This document shows, one piece after another, positions 19,604 through 27,429 of a DNA stretch of 64,000 nt. The DNA is from Yinghuangia seranimata (GTDB lineage: Bacteria > Actinomycetota > Actinomycetes > Streptomycetales > Streptomycetaceae), in contig NZ_JASAOI010000065.1 of NCBI RefSeq assembly GCF_029953285.1, forward strand, positions 36,031 to 100,030. Reading direction: 5' to 3'. Position 1 is the first letter of the stretch; the number at the start of each line of letters is the position of its first letter. The position numbers and the translations under genes are program-made. The notes below the pieces were generated by a model that made no database searches, was not told where the DNA came from, and was given only the letters and a program-made list of their open reading frames with translations.

Positions 19604-20551
19604 TTACGACGCGTCCCGCCCCCGGAAGGTCCGCCGGTAGGTGTCCGGCGGGACGCCGACCGCCCGGTGGAAGTGGCGGCGCAGCGTGGTGGCGGTGCCC
19701 ATGCCGGTGCGCGCGGCGATGCGTTCGACGGCGGTGTCGGTGGTCTCCAGCAGCTCCTGCGCGCGCCGGATGCGCTGCGCGTGCAGCCACCGCAGCGGGG
19801 TCACGCCGGTGCTCTGGTGGAAGTGCCGGGTCAGGTGGCGGGTGCTCATGCCGGCCCGGTCGGCGAGGTCTTGGACGGTGAGCGGTTCGTGCAGCCGGTC
19901 GAGCGCCCAGTGCTGGAGGTCGGCGATTCCGTCGCCGGTGTGCTTCGGGACGGGGGCGGCGATGAACTGCGCCTGGCCGCCCTCGCGGTGCGGCGGTACG
20001 ACCAGGGTGCGGGCGAGCGCGTTGGCGACGGCGGTGCCGTGGTCGAGGCGCACCAGGTGCAGGCTGAGGTCCATGGCGGCGGCTTTTCCGGCGGCGGTCA
20101 GGATCCGGCCGTCGTCGGTGTAGAGGACGTCGGCGTCGACGCGCACCTTCGGGTAGCGCTCGGCGAGCCGGTCGGCGTGCATCCAGTGCGTGGTGGCGCG
20201 CCGTCCGTCGAGCAGGCCGGCGGCGGCGAGGACGAAGGAGCCGGTGCAGAGCGACGCGATGCGGGCGCCGCGCGCGTGGGCCGCGCGCAACGCGTCGAGC
20301 AGGTCGGCGGGCGGGCCGGCCTCGATGTCGTCGCAGGACGGGACGATCACCGTGTCGGCGCGGGCCAGCCGGTCGAGCCCGTGCGGCGCGTCGACGCTCA
20401 GCCAGCCGAGCCGGGCGCCGGGCGGGCCGCACACCGCGAAGTCGTACCACGGGTCGGCGAGGTGCGGCCGGGGCATGCCGAAGACCTCCCCGGCGATGCT
20501 CGCCTCGAAGAGCATCGCGCCGTCGTACACGGGCATCGCCACCAGGGTCAT
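19604..20551 (-). CDS. GlxA-type AraC-family transcriptional regulator (DJ-1/PfpI + HTH)
   Basis: The 315-aa product has an N-terminal glutamine-amidotransferase-like (DJ-1/PfpI) domain (MTLVAMPVYDGAMLFEASIA; VIVPSCDD; IASLCTGSFVLAAAGLLDGR). The C-terminal AraC double HTH includes LADRAGMSTRHLTRHFHQST and IAARTGMGTATTLRRHFHRA, then VGVPPDTYRRTF. The Cys in SLCTGSF occupies the nucleophile-elbow position, but such regulators are not enzymes. ATG 20551 is preferred because TACACT ends 7 nt before it (leaderless); ATG 20569 would add MRTLSD. It is divergent from the dehydrogenase-like gene at 20623, its most likely target. Confidence 0.88.
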   Translation of the reverse strand: MTLVAMPVYDGAMLFEASIAGEVFGMPRPHLADPWYDFAVCGPPGARLGWLSVDAPHGLDRLARADTVIVPSCDDIEAGPPADLLDALRAAHARGARIASLCTGSFVLAAAGLLDGRRATTHWMHADRLAERYPKVRVDADVLYTDDGRILTAAGKAAAMDLSLHLVRLDHGTAVANALARTLVVPPHREGGQAQFIAAPVPKHTGDGIADLQHWALDRLHEPLTVQDLADRAGMSTRHLTRHFHQSTGVTPLRWLHAQRIRRAQELLETTDTAVERIAARTGMGTATTLRRHFHRAVGVPPDTYRRTFRGRDAS

Positions 20552-20558
20552 GTCCGAA

Positions 20559-20564
20559 AGTGTA
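20559..20564 (-). promoter_or_regulatory. -10 hexamer of the leaderless regulator gene
   Basis: On the minus strand TACACT is followed by 7 nt and then ATG 20551. There is no ribosome site. The divergent gene starts only 71 bp away, so the two promoters overlap. Confidence 0.45.
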
Positions 20565-20622
20565 CGCATGCCGTCGGTTGCGACACTCGTCCCGGCGGGG
20601 CGCCGAGCCGAAGATCGATGAC

Positions 20623-21717
20623 ATGAACACAGACACGAACACAGACATGAACGCAGACATGAACGCAGACACGAACAGCGGCGCGAACACCGGCGCCCCG
20701 CGGCACACCGTCGCCCTGTTCGGCGCGTACGGACACACCGCCCGCTTCCTCGTCGACACGCTGCACCGGCGCGGCTTCGGCCTCGCGCTCGGCGGACGCG
20801 ACCCGGAGCGGATGCGGGCGCTGGCGGAGGCGCACCCGTACGCCCGCGTCCACGTCGCCTCGGTCGACGACCCGGCCTCGCTGGACGCGCTCCTCGCCGG
20901 AACCTCGCTGGTGGTGAACGCCGCAGGCCCCTTCGGCGACACCACCCCGCCGCTGATCGAGGCCGCGCTGCGCGCCGGCGTCCACTACATCGACATCACC
21001 GGCGAACAGCCGGTGACCCGCCGCACGTTCGAGACCTACCGCGACCGACTCGCGGACAGCGGGCTGCTGTTCCTCCCGGCGCTCGGCTTCTTCGGCGCGC
21101 TCCCCGACCTGCTGGCCACCCTCGCGATGGGCGACTGGGCCGCGGCCGACGAGATCTCGGTGGCGTTCGCGCTGGACAGCTGGCACCCGACGGAGGGCAC
21201 CCGCAAGGCGGGCGCGCGCAGCGCGGGCCACCGGGTGACGGTCAGCGGCGGCGAACTGGTGCCCTTCGACGACCACCAGACCGACGCGCTGGACTGGGAG
21301 TTCCCCGGCGAGGCCGGCACCCAGCCGGTGCGCGCGCTGGGCACGGCCGACCAGATCGTCATCTCGCGGCACCTGAAGGCCCCCGAGGTCCGCGCGTACA
21401 TGAACGACGCGCCGCTGTCCGACCTGCGCGACGCCGGCACCCCGCCGCCCACCGCGGTCGACGAGGACGGCCGCTCCGCGCAGACCTTCCTCGTCGACGT
21501 CGTGGTGCGCCGGGGCGCCGAACGCCGCGCCGCCTCCGCGACCGGCCGTGACATCTACGCCGTCACGGCCCCCCTGGTCGCGGAGGCCGTGGCGCGCGTC
21601 CTGGACAGCCGCACCGCGCCGCACGGTACGGCCACCGGGGTCCGCGCGCCGGGAGAGGTCTTCGACGCCGAGGACTTCCTCGCCGCCGTCACCGACCTCA
21701 CGTACGCCGTGCGCTGA
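20623..21717 (+). CDS. Saccharopine dehydrogenase-like NAD(P)-binding protein
   Basis: The 364-aa product has a Rossmann start VALFGAYGHTARFLVDTLHR (GxxGxxA-type loop), LALGGRDPERMRAL, and SLVVNAAGPFGDTTPPLIEA, as in the saccharopine-dehydrogenase-like trans-acting enoyl reductase group. The substrate is not evident. The first 25 residues are an odd low-complexity leader rich in Asn, Thr, Asp and Met (NTDTNTDMNADMNAD), encoded by short tandem DNA repeats. Internal Met codons there make the start uncertain, with no clear ribosome site for ATG 20623. It is divergent from the AraC regulator that probably controls it. Confidence 0.8.
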   Translation: MNTDTNTDMNADMNADTNSGANTGAPRHTVALFGAYGHTARFLVDTLHRRGFGLALGGRDPERMRALAEAHPYARVHVASVDDPASLDALLAGTSLVVNAAGPFGDTTPPLIEAALRAGVHYIDITGEQPVTRRTFETYRDRLADSGLLFLPALGFFGALPDLLATLAMGDWAAADEISVAFALDSWHPTEGTRKAGARSAGHRVTVSGGELVPFDDHQTDALDWEFPGEAGTQPVRALGTADQIVISRHLKAPEVRAYMNDAPLSDLRDAGTPPPTAVDEDGRSAQTFLVDVVVRRGAERRAASATGRDIYAVTAPLVAEAVARVLDSRTAPHGTATGVRAPGEVFDAEDFLAAVTDLTYAVR

Positions 21718-21838
21718 ACTGCGGCCCAACAGCGGGACATCTTCACGCGGTTGCGGGGGATCGCCGACCCGTACGCCGACCGCTGAGCGGCCGCGCGGCC
21801 ACCGGGCCACGCGGCCACGTGACCACCCGGCCGTCCGG

Positions 21839-22861
21839 CTACTCGGCGACCTCGGTGTAGCGGCCGGCCTCCGGCGTTTCCGCATCGTCCCACGGGGTCT
21901 GCCGGTCGGACAGGTCCACCTGGACGCCGGCCGGAACGAGCGTGCGGTGCACCCGCTCCGCCGCCTCCTCGCTCACGAAGTGGTGGCGCAGCGACAACCG
22001 CTGAAGATGGGTCAGCGGCTGTCCGGCGAGCAGCGCCTCGACGCCGGTGTCCGACAGCGTGCCCATCGACAGGTCCAGCGACGTCAGCCGCGCGACGACG
22101 GCCGCGCCGGCGACGGCGGCGCACACGTCGTCCTGGATCTCGCTGTTCATGAGCCCGAGGTGGCGCAGCGCCGGGAGGCGGGAGCCGGACAGCAGCTCGG
22201 CGAGGTCCGCGGCCGTGGCGTCGCCGCCGTACTCCTCGACGCCGAGCCACAGTTCGAGCTCCTCCACGGCCGGGAGGTCACACGCCCCGACCGCCCGCAC
22301 GACCTCCGCGGGCATGCCGCCGGTCTGCAGCACCAGCCGACGCAGGCGTTCGTGGCGCAGCGGCGTCAGGATCCTCTGCGGCTCCCGGAAGTTCCGCCGC
22401 CCGAACCGCAGTCCGACCTCCTCGAGGTCCGGGTAGACCGCGAGCAGCGCCGTGAGGTCCTCCGGCGGGATCCACGAGATCTCGTGCTCCTCCATGACGA
22501 TGTCGCCGATGAACAGGTGCCGCAGCGCCGGGAACCGGTCGGCGTGCTCCACGAGCAGCGGGACGACGGGATCGGCGTCGTCGAGGATGTCCGTGTCCCA
22601 GTAGCCGAGGACGAGCGCACGCACCCGCGTGGTGTCGACGGCGTCCAGGAACATCGAGAACGCCTCGGCGAAGTCGATCTCGGCGTCGAAGTACGTGCCG
22701 ACCTTCCACGCCACCGCGCCGGCGTCCGGCAGCCCGGCGAACAGCTCCTTGAACCGCTCGTCCCGGTCGTCGTCCTCGTCCCAGCCGTCGATCACGTCGA
22801 AGTCGAGGAACGGCCGCACGGCGAGACCGCCGAGTTCCGCCAGGTGGTCGTGGATGCTCAT
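21839..22861 (-). CDS. STM4015-like leucine-rich repeat protein
   Basis: The 340-aa acidic cytoplasmic protein is of the STM4015 family. The N-terminus MSIHDHLAELGGLAVRPF and SWIPPEDLTALLAVYPDLEEV are characteristic. The C-terminal half holds leucine-rich repeats (LPALRHLGLMNSEIQDDV; LTSLDLSMGTLSDTGVEALL; LQRLSLRHHFVSEEAAERV), probably a protein-binding surface. STM4015 proteins usually sit in STM4011-4015-type clusters, but no such partner is seen here. TAGACT at 22929-22934 may be its promoter. Biological role unknown. Confidence 0.75.
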   Translation of the reverse strand: MSIHDHLAELGGLAVRPFLDFDVIDGWDEDDDRDERFKELFAGLPDAGAVAWKVGTYFDAEIDFAEAFSMFLDAVDTTRVRALVLGYWDTDILDDADPVVPLLVEHADRFPALRHLFIGDIVMEEHEISWIPPEDLTALLAVYPDLEEVGLRFGRRNFREPQRILTPLRHERLRRLVLQTGGMPAEVVRAVGACDLPAVEELELWLGVEEYGGDATAADLAELLSGSRLPALRHLGLMNSEIQDDVCAAVAGAAVVARLTSLDLSMGTLSDTGVEALLAGQPLTHLQRLSLRHHFVSEEAAERVHRTLVPAGVQVDLSDRQTPWDDAETPEAGRYTEVAE

Positions 22862-22881
22862 GTCGTCTGCCCCGCTGCCGT

Positions 22882-22934
22882 GTTCGGATGCGCCGCAGGT
22901 GGGCGGCGCCGTTCGGATGACGCGGCGCAGTCTA
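22882..22934 (-). promoter_or_regulatory. Putative promoter with paired GTTCGGATG sites
   Basis: On the minus strand TAGACT (22929-22934) matches a -10 and would give a leader of about 60 nt for the STM4015-like gene. Two direct copies of GTTCGGATG (plus-strand 22882-22890 and 22911-22919, 29 bp apart) lie between it and the start codon and could be a regulator site. Confidence 0.35.
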
Positions 22935-22987
22935 GGGTCTGCCCGGGACGGGGGCGCCGACCCCGTCCCGGCGGCACACCGCGCCGG

Positions 22988-24304
22988 TCAGCCTGCGGGC
23001 GGACCGGCGACCGTCGCCGAGGCGGTGGACAGGAGTTCGGGGACGCTGCCGGCGAAGTCCGGGAGCAGGCGCATCGCGACGGCCCAGGCCTCGGTGTCGG
23101 TGCCGAGGGCGGCGGCGAACAGGGCGGGCAGGTCGGCGCGCGGGGTGTCGGCGTGCCAGCGGGCCCGGCGGTCACGGTGGTCGGTGCCCGCGAGGACGAG
23201 CAGGGCGTTCGCGGCGGGGCGGGCCAGGGTCAGCACGTCGTCCGGGGACACCGCGCCGCGGACCAGCAGGGCGTCCGCGACGGCGAGTTCGGAGTCGTCG
23301 AGGGACAGCTCGGCGCCCAGCATGCCGAGCAGCAGCGGGCGCGGGCAGTCCGCGTGCCAGGCGAGCGTCTGGTACAGCGGTCGTGTCACCTCGCCGCGTT
23401 CGTGCGCCGCGACGAGCGCGTCCCACGGCAGTACGGTGCCCTCGCGCGTGAGGTCCTGGACCTCGCGCCAGGCCGGGTCGACCAGGTGCAGCAGGTGGTC
23501 GAGCAGCGCCGCGGGGTCCGCCTCCTCGGCCAGGCGGGCACGCAGCAGCGCCAGGCCGTCGGCCGCGTCGAGGGCCTCGCCGAGCAGCGCGTCGGTGTCG
23601 TCGGGGAAGCCCGCGGCGGAGCGCAGCCGCCGGGCCGCGTCGGGGCCGCCGCGCTCCCACACGGCGACCGCGATCCGCAACCGGCCTGCTTCGGTGCGGA
23701 GTTCGAGTCGGCTGACGACTGCGGTGGCGACCTTCAGGTCGCCGGACGCCACGCAGAACGGCAGCCACTTCGTGAGCCGGCGGATGTCCGCGCTCCACAG
23801 CAGGTCGAGCAGCGGCGCCCCGACGGGGCCCGTGCCGCCGTCGCGGCGGATCCCGGCGACCATTCGTACGCGTTCCTCGTCCGGCACGGCCGGGTTGACG
23901 AAGAGCCGTGCGTCGACGGCGGGTTCGTCGAGGTCGAGGAGCGTCCGCAGCTCGTCGGCGGTCAGGTCGGCGCGGCCGGCGAGGTCCGCGGGCGAGAGGG
24001 CCTCCGGTCGGGGAGGGGCGGGCGGGAGGTCGGCGATGACGCGCGGGCGCGCTTCGGCCTTCGTCGCGCCGTGTCCGCCGGAGGCTTCGTCCGCGCGCTC
24101 GGCGGCGCGCTGTGCGGCCGCCTGCCGGGCGAGCCTGTCCAGGATCGCGTCCATCGGCGACGTCCCGCCCTTGCGCGCTTTCTTCGCGCTCTCCTTGAAC
24201 TCCGCCCCCAGGCGCGCGATCAGCGCCGCCGAGACGTCCCGCTTGGCGGCCCCGAGCACGATGCCCACCAGTTCCGTGTCGATCTCGTCCATTCCGCTCC
24301 CCAT
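22988..24304 (-). CDS. Hypothetical protein, 438 aa, helical-repeat-like
   Basis: Family not recognised. The soluble 438-aa protein starts with a helical segment (ELVGIVLGAAKRDVSAALIA) and a charged, Ala-rich linker at about 40-90. About 330 residues of repeated helix pairs rich in Leu, Ala, Arg and Asp follow, resembling a solenoid scaffold. No catalytic motif, TM segment or signal peptide is seen. Two starts are possible: ATG 24304 (GGGGGAG 3 nt upstream) and ATG 24292 (GGGGAG 4 nt upstream). It lies downstream of the AbiEii-like gene, 59 bp away on the same strand, and may be cotranscribed with it. Confidence 0.65.
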   Translation of the reverse strand: MGSGMDEIDTELVGIVLGAAKRDVSAALIARLGAEFKESAKKARKGGTSPMDAILDRLARQAAAQRAAERADEASGGHGATKAEARPRVIADLPPAPPRPEALSPADLAGRADLTADELRTLLDLDEPAVDARLFVNPAVPDEERVRMVAGIRRDGGTGPVGAPLLDLLWSADIRRLTKWLPFCVASGDLKVATAVVSRLELRTEAGRLRIAVAVWERGGPDAARRLRSAAGFPDDTDALLGEALDAADGLALLRARLAEEADPAALLDHLLHLVDPAWREVQDLTREGTVLPWDALVAAHERGEVTRPLYQTLAWHADCPRPLLLGMLGAELSLDDSELAVADALLVRGAVSPDDVLTLARPAANALLVLAGTDHRDRRARWHADTPRADLPALFAAALGTDTEAWAVAMRLLPDFAGSVPELLSTASATVAGPPAG

Positions 24305-24363
24305 CAGCTCCCCCACGGACAACGCCTCGCCTGAAACTCCCCCGCCCGCCCCGCGGGCACCGG

Positions 24364-25707
24364 TCAGACCGGCTCGTTCACCTTCTCGACCGCCTGCGTC
24401 ACCTGGTCCGGGCCGCACTGCCAGCGCGCGTAGCCCGGGCTGGTGCGGTTCCACCACTCGGCGTACGTCGCCGCCGCGTCCTCGACGCTGCACCGCTCGG
24501 CGCCCAGCACCTCGCGGGCCGCCACGATGCCCTCGGCCAGGGCGAAGCCGTGCTGCTGGAGGAACTCGAAGACGGCGTCCATGCCGTCGGCGCCGGCGAT
24601 CTCACGGCAGCGCTCGACGCGCGGCGCGAGCAGCCGGGCGCGCCAGGTGTAGCCGTCGGCCGGCGGGACGGCGGCGCTCTCGGCGTACGTGGGCGCGAGC
24701 GCGGCGGTCAGCCGGGCCATGAGCGCGTCGACCTCGTCGCCGTGCTCCGGGTGCTCCTTGCCGAACTCCTCCGCGTCGATGCCGACGCCTTCGAGGAAGT
24801 CCGCGTCGATGCGCCGCCCGGCCCAGTCCGGGTCGGCGGTGACCAGCGTCTCGAGTAGCAGCGAGGCGCGCAGCGGCACCGCCTCGGCGAGCAGCACGGC
24901 GTCGTACAGGTCCTTGCCCTGCGGGTAGGTGTCGGAGACCAGCCACAGCAGCTTCCACGCCAGCGACAGCTCGGGCGTCGCGGCGAGGATGCGGTGGCCC
25001 TCGGGCGTGTGCCGGCTCGGGACGGTGGTGAACTCCGGTGCGGCGGGCAGCTCTTCGTTGAAGACGAAGTCGAGCTGGACGCTGCCGGACGGCAGCCCGT
25101 CGGCGTGCCACGGGAGCACCATGCGGCGGCCGGGGACGCGGTCGTAGGTCCAGATCTCGTCGCGCGCGGCGCCGGCGGCGTCGATGCGAACGCCGCTTGT
25201 GTCCGAGACGGCCTCGGCGGCGGTCTGCGCCGCGGCGGCCAGGTCGTCCAGCATGCGCTCGGTGCGCGGCTCGCTGATGCCCCAGGTCGCGGGCAGCACG
25301 ACGAAGTCGAGGTCGCCGGGCTCGCGGGCGGCCGCGCCGTACCACGCCTTCAGCAGCACGCTGCCGCGCAGCACGAGGTGTTCGGCCCACGGCGAGCCGG
25401 CCAGCGCGGCCAGGACGTGGTCGAGCGCGTCGCGGCGCGCCTCGTGCCAGCGCGCGGCCAACTCCTCGGACGCGAACTGGGGTTCGCCCGCGCGCATGGC
25501 CTTCGAGTAGTGCTGCAGGGCGGGTTCGAAGACCGGCCGCTGCACGATGCCTTCGCCGCGCACCACGGACAGCGAGGCCGGGAGTCCGCTGTCGTTGCGC
25601 ATGTCGTCGTCGAGCGGCTCCTGCGGGACGACGGCCGTCTCCGGCCACGGCCCCCACCCGATGTCCTCCCAGGTGCCGGGGTGCTGCTCTTCGGCCATGT
25701 CGGTCAT
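24364..25707 (-). CDS. AbiEii/AbiGii-like nucleotidyltransferase
   Basis: The 447-aa product contains the core of the AbiEii nucleotidyltransferase family (DNA-polymerase-beta-like fold) at about residues 105-160: LVLRGSVLLKAWYG, then REPGDLDFVVLP. The GS and DxD-type (DLD) motifs bind nucleotide and metal. Later ELSLAWKLLWLVSDTYPQGKDLYD is the conserved K...KDLYD region. AbiEii toxins transfer nucleotides to RNA such as tRNA acceptor ends, but many family members have unknown substrates. The start overlaps the stop of the upstream gene (ATGA), so the pair is coupled. It is longer than classical AbiEii because of extra N- and C-terminal regions. Confidence 0.75.
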   Translation of the reverse strand: MTDMAEEQHPGTWEDIGWGPWPETAVVPQEPLDDDMRNDSGLPASLSVVRGEGIVQRPVFEPALQHYSKAMRAGEPQFASEELAARWHEARRDALDHVLAALAGSPWAEHLVLRGSVLLKAWYGAAAREPGDLDFVVLPATWGISEPRTERMLDDLAAAAQTAAEAVSDTSGVRIDAAGAARDEIWTYDRVPGRRMVLPWHADGLPSGSVQLDFVFNEELPAAPEFTTVPSRHTPEGHRILAATPELSLAWKLLWLVSDTYPQGKDLYDAVLLAEAVPLRASLLLETLVTADPDWAGRRIDADFLEGVGIDAEEFGKEHPEHGDEVDALMARLTAALAPTYAESAAVPPADGYTWRARLLAPRVERCREIAGADGMDAVFEFLQQHGFALAEGIVAAREVLGAERCSVEDAAATYAEWWNRTSPGYARWQCGPDQVTQAVEKVNEPV

Positions 25708-26405
25708 TGCGCGCGGTCGCCTCTCTTTTCGATGATCCAGCCGTCGTCGAGCGTCTCGTCGTCGTCGAACACCACGAACTCCCGCTCCACCGAGAGGACC
25801 CGGTGGCCCGCGCGGGTGAGCGCGGCGACCAGGTCGTCGAGGGCGCGCGCCGCACTGCGGTCGCCGACGGCGCGGCGGCGCTGCGTGACGAACCGCTCGT
25901 GGCGCCCGTCGTCGCGGCGCCGCCGCGCGTTGTGCGACAGGTGCGCGGCGTGCGGTGCCACCAGCGCGGCCAGGGCGGCGTGCGCGGCCGCGTCGAAGCC
26001 GGTGTCCAGCAGCAGTTTGACGTGGTGCTCGAAGTAGTGCGCGGGCCCCAGCTCGGCGCCTTCGGCGTCGGTGGCCGGCACCCCCTCGTGCCACGGCGCG
26101 GCCTCGACCTTGACCCGCACCGGATGGAAGCCGTCCGCCCGTGCCGCGCCGACGAGTTCGGCCGCCGCGTCGCGGGCCGCGGCCAGCGTGGTGGTGGCGC
26201 GGAGCGTCAGCATGGGCTGCGAGACGCTCTGCCCGCGGTCGAGCACGATGTGCGTGACCCCGGTCCCGCGGGCGGTCCCCCACGCGGCCAACGCGTCGAA
26301 GTGCGCGTCGGCGCAGCGGAAGGTGACGTGCGTCTCGAACTCCCCCGGCACGTGGTCGGGGAAGGCTCGGACGGCGGTCGTGGTGGTCGTCGTGGCGTTC
26401 GGCAC
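25704..26405 (-). CDS. Unknown partner of the nucleotidyltransferase, 233 aa
   Basis: Family not recognised. The 233-aa protein starts with a Thr-rich segment, then FETHVTFRCADAHFDALAAW, VTHIVLDRGQSVSQPMLTLR and AHYFEHHVKLLLDT, and ends with VLSVEREFVVFDD. It looks like a duplicated alpha/beta fold with conserved His residues (YFEHHVK) but without a known motif. GTG 26405 is chosen by coding bias; a GATCAT hexamer 6 nt before it would suit a leaderless start. Its stop overlaps the nucleotidyltransferase start, which makes it a candidate antitoxin or substrate-specificity partner. That is inference from position only. Confidence 0.6.
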   Translation of the reverse strand: MPNATTTTTTAVRAFPDHVPGEFETHVTFRCADAHFDALAAWGTARGTGVTHIVLDRGQSVSQPMLTLRATTTLAAARDAAAELVGAARADGFHPVRVKVEAAPWHEGVPATDAEGAELGPAHYFEHHVKLLLDTGFDAAAHAALAALVAPHAAHLSHNARRRRDDGRHERFVTQRRRAVGDRSAARALDDLVAALTRAGHRVLSVEREFVVFDDDETLDDGWIIEKRGDRAQ

Positions 26406-26446
26406 GCGCCGATGATCCCAGTCCGGACCGACAGCCGCGCGGTGGT

Positions 26447-26462
26447 TTCCGCCGCGGCGGAA
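26447..26462. promoter_or_regulatory. 16-bp perfect palindrome
   Basis: TTCCGCCGCGGCGGAA lies between the end of the anti-sigma-like gene and the start of the gene at 26405. It could be an operator for the downstream pair or a weak terminator for the sigma operon; the sequence does not decide. Confidence 0.4.
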
Positions 26463-26473
26463 CAGGCTCCGGG

Positions 26474-26761
26474 CTATGGCGCGGCGGGCCCCGGGAACGG
26501 GGCGGCCGCGCTGGGGACCGGGGTGTCGTCGAAGATCACGCCGGGGTCGGACGGCGTCTGGTTGAGCACCCACAGGCCGATCAGGGTGGCCAGCGCGAAC
26601 ACCACGGTGATGGCGATCGCGAGGACCATCCGGCGGCGGCGTTCGCGGCGCAGCCAGTCGCCGCGGGCGGTGCGGTAGGCGTCCGGGGCCGGCCGCACTT
26701 CGGCGGCGAGGGTCTCCAGGGCTTCCTGGAGCAGGCGTTCGGTGGTGGGCGGCTCGCTCAT
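26474..26761 (-). CDS. Small single-TM protein, likely anti-sigma partner
   Basis: The 95-aa protein has a cytoplasmic N-terminal helix (TTERLLQEALETLAAEV), a basic stretch (RRERRRR), one TM helix (MVLAIAITVVFALATLIGLW) and a short Pro/Ala-rich outer tail. Its start overlaps the sigma gene stop by 4 bp. Membrane proteins encoded directly after ECF/SigE-type sigma genes are usually anti-sigma factors or signal sensors. No zinc-binding ZAS motif (HxxxCxxC) is present, so it would be a non-ZAS type. The functional assignment is inference. Confidence 0.65.
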   Translation of the reverse strand: MSEPPTTERLLQEALETLAAEVRPAPDAYRTARGDWLRRERRRRMVLAIAITVVFALATLIGLWVLNQTPSDPGVIFDDTPVPSAAAPFPGPAAP

Positions 26762-27429
26762 CGGCGGACCTCCATGACCTGGGTGAGCGCGGCGAGTCCA
26801 CGGGAGGTGTGGGTCTTCACCGAGCCGGTCGAGATGCCCATGGTCGCGGCGATCTCGCTCTCCTTCAGTCCCATCCAGTGCCGCAGCACCAGCGCCTCGC
26901 GCTGCCGGGCGGGCAGCGCGCGCAGGGCCGCGATCAGGGCGTGCTGGTCGTCGCGGAGCAGGGCGGCGGTCTCGGCGGAGGCGACCGGGTCGCCGGGGGC
27001 GTCCGCGGTGTGCTTGCGGGCGACCTGGACGCGGCGTATCTGCATGCGGGTCAGGTTGCAGACGACCGAGCGCAGGTAGGCCTCGGCGGCGTCCGGCTTA
27101 CGGAGTTTCCGCCACTTGCGGTAGATCTCGTAGAACGCCTCGGCGGCGATGTTCTCCGGGTCCTCGGCGCCGAGCAGCGCCGCGAGCCGCAGCATCGAGG
27201 TGTAGTGGCTGTCGAACAGCCGGGCGACGAGGGCCTCGCGCTCGGGGTCCGCGTCGGCGGCCGCCAGCGGGACGACCGACGCCGCGGACGGAACGGCGGG
27301 GGCGGCCTCGGGCGCGTTCGGCGCGGCGAAGGGCGCTCCGTCGGAGAGCGGCCGGTCCGCGGCGGGCTCGGGCCTTGGGCCGTGGCCGGGCGACGGCATG
27401 ACGTCGGCGTTCGCTCGCGTCCGTTTCAT
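26758..27429 (-). CDS. SigE-family RNA polymerase sigma factor (ECF-like)
   Basis: The 223-aa product has a disordered Pro/Ala-rich N-terminal extension of about 75 residues, then sigma region 2 (LFDSHYTSMLRLAALLGAED, then AAEAFYEIYRKWRKL). Region 4 follows (LPARQREALVLRHWMGLKES, then ATMGISTGSVKTHTSRGLAA). This is the architecture of actinomycete SigE-family ECF sigma factors. The start overlaps the symporter stop (ATGA) and the stop overlaps the next gene, so all three are coupled. Coupling to a transporter suggests a transport-linked signal. The extension is unusual. Confidence 0.88.
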   Translation of the reverse strand: MKRTRANADVMPSPGHGPRPEPAADRPLSDGAPFAAPNAPEAAPAVPSAASVVPLAAADADPEREALVARLFDSHYTSMLRLAALLGAEDPENIAAEAFYEIYRKWRKLRKPDAAEAYLRSVVCNLTRMQIRRVQVARKHTADAPGDPVASAETAALLRDDQHALIAALRALPARQREALVLRHWMGLKESEIAATMGISTGSVKTHTSRGLAALTQVMEVRR

